Assembly: GCA_020632575.1 (NCBI GenBank)
Contig: JACKFH010000004.1
Span: 186,001-250,000 of the forward strand
Length of the DNA stretch: 64,000 bases
Reading direction: 5' to 3'
Source of the DNA: Candidatus Omnitrophota bacterium
Lineage (GTDB): Bacteria > Hinthialibacterota > Hinthialibacteria > OLB16
The notes under the pieces are model-generated. The model had not been told where the DNA came from. It saw only the letters and a list, made by a program, of their open reading frames with translations, and did not search any database. The position numbers and the translations under genes were made by a program. Shown here piece by piece: positions 60,753 to 64,000 of the stretch; positions within the stretch are counted from its first letter, which is position 1; every line of letters begins with the position of its first letter.

Positions 60753-61541
60753 TTAGGCGACTTGGTTCTTGAGTGTCCCAACCTTCTCAATCTCCACCTC
60801 GTAGACCACTCCCGATTTCAGGAGCAGTTTCGGACTTCTGGCCCAACCCACACCCTCCGGAGTGCCGGTCAGGATGACCGTGCCTGGGAGGAGCGTCGTA
60901 TCCTGAGAAAGGAACTCGATCAGAGTCGGAACATCGAAAATCATGTCGTCGGTGTTGGAATCTTGAACCGTCTCACCATTGTACCGCCCCTGGATGCGAA
61001 GCGTATTTGGATCGGGGATCTCATCGGAGGTGACAATGAACGGGCCCATCGGCGCGAAGGTGTCGAACGCCTTGCCCCGAACCCATTGCGATCCTCCCTT
61101 AACCGCTTGCCAAATGCGAGCGGACACATCGTTGGCGCAGGTGTACCCCAAGACATAATCCAAAGCGTTCGCCTTGGTGGCATTGAGACAGGGTTTCCCG
61201 ATGACTACCACCAACTCGGCTTCGTAATCGACCTCATCATCGCAGACTTTCGGAATCTTAATCGGCTGCTCGTGACCGATGGCCGCGTTCGGGTTTTTCA
61301 TGAACACAATCGGATACTCCGGAACATCCTTCCCGCTCTCTTCGGCATGCGCTTTGTAGTTCGCTCCGATGCAAATGATCGCCCTTGGATCGATTGGGGC
61401 TAACCACTCCTTGGCCTCGACCTCCTGGTCGGTGACATGAGGAGCGTCGAGGATGTTTCCCTCGACTTTGTAAAGTTTTCCATCCTTTTCGGCGACAGAA
61501 ACCGTTTCTCCGGCGGCTGATATGACACGTGCGAATTTCAT
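60753..61541 (-). CDS. Fumarylacetoacetate hydrolase (FAH) family protein
   Basis: 262 aa. DYEAELVVVIGKP holds the metal-binding ExE motif. GYTCANDVSARIWQ, SQWVRGKAFDTFAPMGPFI and ILTGTPEGVG are further signatures of the FAH/2-hydroxyhepta-2,4-diene-1,7-dioate isomerase group. The family hydrolyses or decarboxylates acylpyruvates, for example in aromatic or sugar-acid breakdown. The N-terminal 65 residues form a typical FAH beta domain. AGAGAGGAAG precedes the ATG. It follows hemH with a 39-bp gap on the same strand. The substrate is not known. Confidence 0.93.
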   Translation of the reverse strand: MKFARVISAAGETVSVAEKDGKLYKVEGNILDAPHVTDQEVEAKEWLAPIDPRAIICIGANYKAHAEESGKDVPEYPIVFMKNPNAAIGHEQPIKIPKVCDDEVDYEAELVVVIGKPCLNATKANALDYVLGYTCANDVSARIWQAVKGGSQWVRGKAFDTFAPMGPFIVTSDEIPDPNTLRIQGRYNGETVQDSNTDDMIFDVPTLIEFLSQDTTLLPGTVILTGTPEGVGWARSPKLLLKSGVVYEVEIEKVGTLKNQVA

Positions 61542-61580
61542 CTTCTTCCTCTCTCTGTTAGTCGGTGAAGGCTCCGAAAA

Positions 61581-62612
61581 TCAAGCCTCAGGTTGACACC
61601 ATTTCACCAGCGTTTCAATCCACCTGGGATGCGTGTTCATGCAGGGAATCATCTCATATTCCTCCCCCCCGGCCTGGATGAAAGATTCACGACCTCGGAT
61701 TCCGATTTCCTCGAGAGTCTCCAAGCAATCCGAAACAAATGCCGGGCAGATGACCAGGATTCTCTTGACTCCTTCTTTCGGAAGTCTCTCCAGTTCGAGA
61801 TCGGTGTAGGGTTTCAACCAGGGCTCGCGCCCGAGGCGGGACTGGAACGAGATGGAATACTTGTCCTTCGGAATCCCCGCCTTTTCCACGAACAGTTCTG
61901 TTGTGCGGAAGACCTGATGGCGATAACAAGTCTGGTGGGCCTCGGAGGGAACGGAGCAGCAATTCTCGACCTGTAGGCAGTGCTTCCCGGTCGGATCGGC
62001 GGTCTTCATATGACGCTCGGGGAGGCCATGGTAACTGAACAGGATGTGATCGTAATCCTTTTTCAAATACTCCGAGGCGCTCGCGACCATTGCCTCAATG
62101 TAGTCTGGATCGTCATAAAAAGGCGGCTTGACCTGGAGCCGAATTTTCGGAGCGATTCTCTTTAACTGCTTCTCGACCTCCATCACCGCGGTCTCATAAC
62201 TGGAAGCCGCGTAATGGGGGTATAGAGGGATCAGGAGTATCTCTTCCAAATCGAGAGATTGTCCCAACAACTCTCGGATGCCCGCCGCGCTGGAGGGGTT
62301 CCCATACCGCATGCCAAGACCAACCGGACAATCGACTCTTTCCTGGACGAGTTCCTTCACTTTCTGGCTGATTACGATCAACGGAGATCCCTCATCGGTC
62401 CATATCGTCCGGTACGCGTGGGCGGATTCCTTGGGTCGTTTGGGGAGAATGAAACAGCAGACCACGAATTTGCGAATGAGATAGGGTGAGTCGATCACCT
62501 TCTCATCCATCAAAAACTGGTGGAGATACTTCCTCACAGCGGACACCTCGGTCGAATCCGGCGATCCGAGATTGACCAAAAGGACTCCCCTCTTGGGCTT
62601 CGATTTTTCCAT
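61581..62612 (-). CDS. hemH: Ferrochelatase HemH
   Basis: 343 aa from ATG 62612, which has an AAAGG site; a GTG at 62648 would add 12 residues. It inserts Fe2+ into protoporphyrin IX (or coproporphyrin III) in the last steps of heme synthesis. GVLLVNLGSPDS is the family N-terminus. The catalytic histidine lies in ILFSYHGLPERHM, and the acidic residue region in SFQSRLGREPWLKPYTD. A Cys-rich segment (CLQVENCCSVPSEAHQTCYR) is typical of many non-proteobacterial HemH proteins. It is the only clear heme gene in the window. Confidence 0.95.
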   Translation of the reverse strand: MEKSKPKRGVLLVNLGSPDSTEVSAVRKYLHQFLMDEKVIDSPYLIRKFVVCCFILPKRPKESAHAYRTIWTDEGSPLIVISQKVKELVQERVDCPVGLGMRYGNPSSAAGIRELLGQSLDLEEILLIPLYPHYAASSYETAVMEVEKQLKRIAPKIRLQVKPPFYDDPDYIEAMVASASEYLKKDYDHILFSYHGLPERHMKTADPTGKHCLQVENCCSVPSEAHQTCYRHQVFRTTELFVEKAGIPKDKYSISFQSRLGREPWLKPYTDLELERLPKEGVKRILVICPAFVSDCLETLEEIGIRGRESFIQAGGEEYEMIPCMNTHPRWIETLVKWCQPEA

Positions 62613-62665
62613 TAAACCTTTGTTTCCTTGATTAATTTCAACCGCCACATATGGGATCCAAAAAC

Positions 62666-63568
62666 TTAATTGTGTTTCAGCAAGCGGCTAAGCGCCCCTT
62701 CCAAATCAGGATTTTGGAATTCAAATCCCGATTCTTCGAGTTTCTTCGGGATGACCCGAGTGCTGGAGAGAAGCAGCGCCTGAGCCGCCATCTTACCAAG
62801 GACCAGTTCCAGGATGAAAGAGGGAACCGGCAGGATCGTCGGACGGTTCAGAACCCCGCCCAGAGTCTTGGTGAATTCCAGATTGGTGACTGGGTTTGGC
62901 GCGACGAGATTGACCGGGCCCTGGAGGGCGTCGTTGTCGAGACAATGCCGAAGGCCCCGCACGGCATCGTCGATGGCGATCCAGCTCATGTACTGAGAAC
63001 CATCCCCGACTCGCCCTCCGATTCCCAACTTAAAGGGGGTCAACATCTTTTCGAGAGCTCCCCCATCGGGCGAAAGAACGATCCCGATTCGAGTGTTGAC
63101 AGTCCGAATGCCAGCCTCCCTCGCGGGTCGACAGGCCGCCTCCCATTCCACACAAACCTCCGCGAGGAAATCGTCACCTGGCGGTTTCTCCTCGTCCAGC
63201 AATTCATCCTCTCTCGCCCCATAATACCCAATGGCGGACGCACAAACGAAAACGCTTGGAGGAGACTCAAGGCCGCAAAGCGTCTCACTCAGGAATTGAG
63301 TCCCTTCGACCCGGCTGTCCCGGATTTTCCTCCGTTGTTCTGAGGTCCACCTTCCAGAGGCGATGTTCTCTCCAGCCAAATGGACCACCCCATCGACACC
63401 CTCCAGTTTTTCCTTTTCGATGGTTTGTTCCATCGGATCCCAATGGACCGAGTCCGCCGCCCCCCCACCCCGGCGCGAAATGCCGATCGCCTGGTGACCA
63501 TCCGTCACAAGCGATTTTTTCAATGCGGAACCGATGAGTCCTGTTGAGCCGGTGATCGCGATTTTCAT
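62666..63568 (-). CDS. TIGR01777-family NAD-dependent epimerase (YfcH/SDR39U1-like)
   Basis: 300 aa from ATG 63568 after AGGAGG. The Rossmann motif is MKIAITGSTGLIGSALKKSL. VVHLAGENIASGRWT is a near-signature for this family, as is FVCASAIGYYG. The C-terminus has the usual FELVLGKMAAQALL-like helix and the FEFQNPDLEGAL ending. The enzyme class is a predicted nucleotide-sugar epimerase whose physiological role remains uncertain, often linked with cell-division or heme genes. It lies directly upstream of hemH (53 bp gap). Confidence 0.92.
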   Translation of the reverse strand: MKIAITGSTGLIGSALKKSLVTDGHQAIGISRRGGGAADSVHWDPMEQTIEKEKLEGVDGVVHLAGENIASGRWTSEQRRKIRDSRVEGTQFLSETLCGLESPPSVFVCASAIGYYGAREDELLDEEKPPGDDFLAEVCVEWEAACRPAREAGIRTVNTRIGIVLSPDGGALEKMLTPFKLGIGGRVGDGSQYMSWIAIDDAVRGLRHCLDNDALQGPVNLVAPNPVTNLEFTKTLGGVLNRPTILPVPSFILELVLGKMAAQALLLSSTRVIPKKLEESGFEFQNPDLEGALSRLLKHN

Positions 63569-63641
63569 GGAGGGCCTCCTGTCCAAGTTCTAGTCGAGCT
63601 TACCGGAGGAGAGTTTAGACAAAAATGAGTTTCGGATCGAC

Positions 63642-64000
63642 TCAGGCGTGAGCTTCCAAAGATTGGATCAATTCCTCGAGGTCGCTGGCGGTGTAGGGTT
63701 TTTGGATGTATCCCGCCAAACGCTCGGGATCCCGCATTTCGGCGATGGCGGTGGATCGATCGTACCCGCTGTTTACTATGACTTGGGCGCCCGGGTCGAT
63801 CTCGAGGATCTTCTCGAAAACCTCCGGACCGCTGAGACCAGGAATCTGGATGTCGAGAAACACGATCTGAATCTTATCCTTGTGGATTTCAAAAAGGGAA
63901 AGAGCCTTGTCTCCATCGTTGGCGGTCAAGGTTTCATACCCCATCTTTTGAAACATCTTGGAGGTCACTCCAACCACCACATTGTCGTCATCCACGATCA
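63642..64000 (-). CDS. Response-regulator receiver domain (5' end outside window)
   Basis: The frame is open to the right edge. VDDDNVVVGVTSKMFQ is the acidic pocket at the N-terminus. The phosphoacceptor aspartate lies in IVFLDIQIPGLSGPEVF, NSGYDRST supplies the Thr/Ser position and IQKPYTASDL the conserved lysine. At least 118 residues are seen, ending at the end of the receiver domain with no effector. This suits a stand-alone receiver or, more likely, the C-terminal receiver of a hybrid histidine kinase whose kinase part lies beyond the window. Confidence 0.9.
   Translation of the reverse strand, partial: IVDDDNVVVGVTSKMFQKMGYETLTANDGDKALSLFEIHKDKIQIVFLDIQIPGLSGPEVFEKILEIDPGAQVIVNSGYDRSTAIAEMRDPERLAGYIQKPYTASDLEELIQSLEAHA

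Overview
The window reads as a chromosomal segment of a diderm (outer-membrane) heterotrophic bacterium from a poorly sampled lineage. Supporting signs are a LolD/FtsX-type exporter, a peptidase-S74 surface adhesin, lipoprotein and Sec signal peptides, an arylsulfatase-type enzyme, half-dockerin repeats on secreted proteins, and unusually long RNA polymerase subunits (beta 1621 aa, beta prime 1802 aa). The gene style resembles Planctomycetes/PVC-adjacent candidate phyla (for example Sumerlaeota or Hydrogenedentota). That placement is an inference; the sequence alone does not settle it.

Layout. 1-13.9 kb is the information-processing core: the end of dnaG, rpoD, then rpoB-rpoC closed by a strong terminator. 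No rplKAJL or str-operon genes adjoin rpoBC. 14-17.4 kb has two coupled amidohydrolase-fold genes (one without metal ligands) and a secreted acidic protein. 17.5-21 kb holds a newly recognised 42-aa membrane peptide, a GT-C-like membrane protein, a PspB-like peptide and ada. 21-28.5 kb carries a secreted gluzincin protease, a sodium:solute symporter and a large S74 adhesin. 28.6-38.5 kb carries an NAD-epimerase, rlmD-like methyltransferase, bshA (bacillithiol), sulfatase, sfsA, queE-queC, a transketolase C-terminal half and vapBC. 38.5-46.5 kb carries a probable liuC-mccB-aspartyl protease operon, a decayed beta-helix surface protein and an aldehyde/alcohol dehydrogenase pair. 46.6-59.5 kb carries a PQQ-propeller protein, then a run of same-strand genes: HemN-like radical SAM enzyme, FADH2-halogenase-like flavoprotein, glycosyltransferase, hotdog thioesterase, small DMT-like protein, PaaK-like CoA ligase, ABC ATPase, GGCT and ABC permease. 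This run is a candidate biosynthesis and export locus. 59.5-64 kb on the minus strand has a secreted alpha-toroid protein, a FAH-family hydrolase, hemH, a TIGR01777 epimerase and the end of a response-regulator receiver.

The most unusual layer is between the genes. At least seven families of dispersed stem-loop repeats occur from 15 kb to 56 kb. Several keep the loop sequence while the two stem arms change together. One family is a cluster of hairpins built around an 8-nt AATCCTTT/AAAGGATT loop with different stems. Another is REP-like, with GTAG at the foot of a hairpin and compensatory stem changes. A pair of related 12-bp tandem repeats sits just upstream of candidate promoters of two neighbouring genes.

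Quality note. Seven single-base indels interrupt otherwise well-conserved genes, all between about 24.1 and 41.2 kb. The genes outside that stretch are intact. Either this part of the assembly has more errors or this part of the chromosome is decaying. No tRNA, rRNA, CRISPR array, insertion sequence or transposase gene was recognised.
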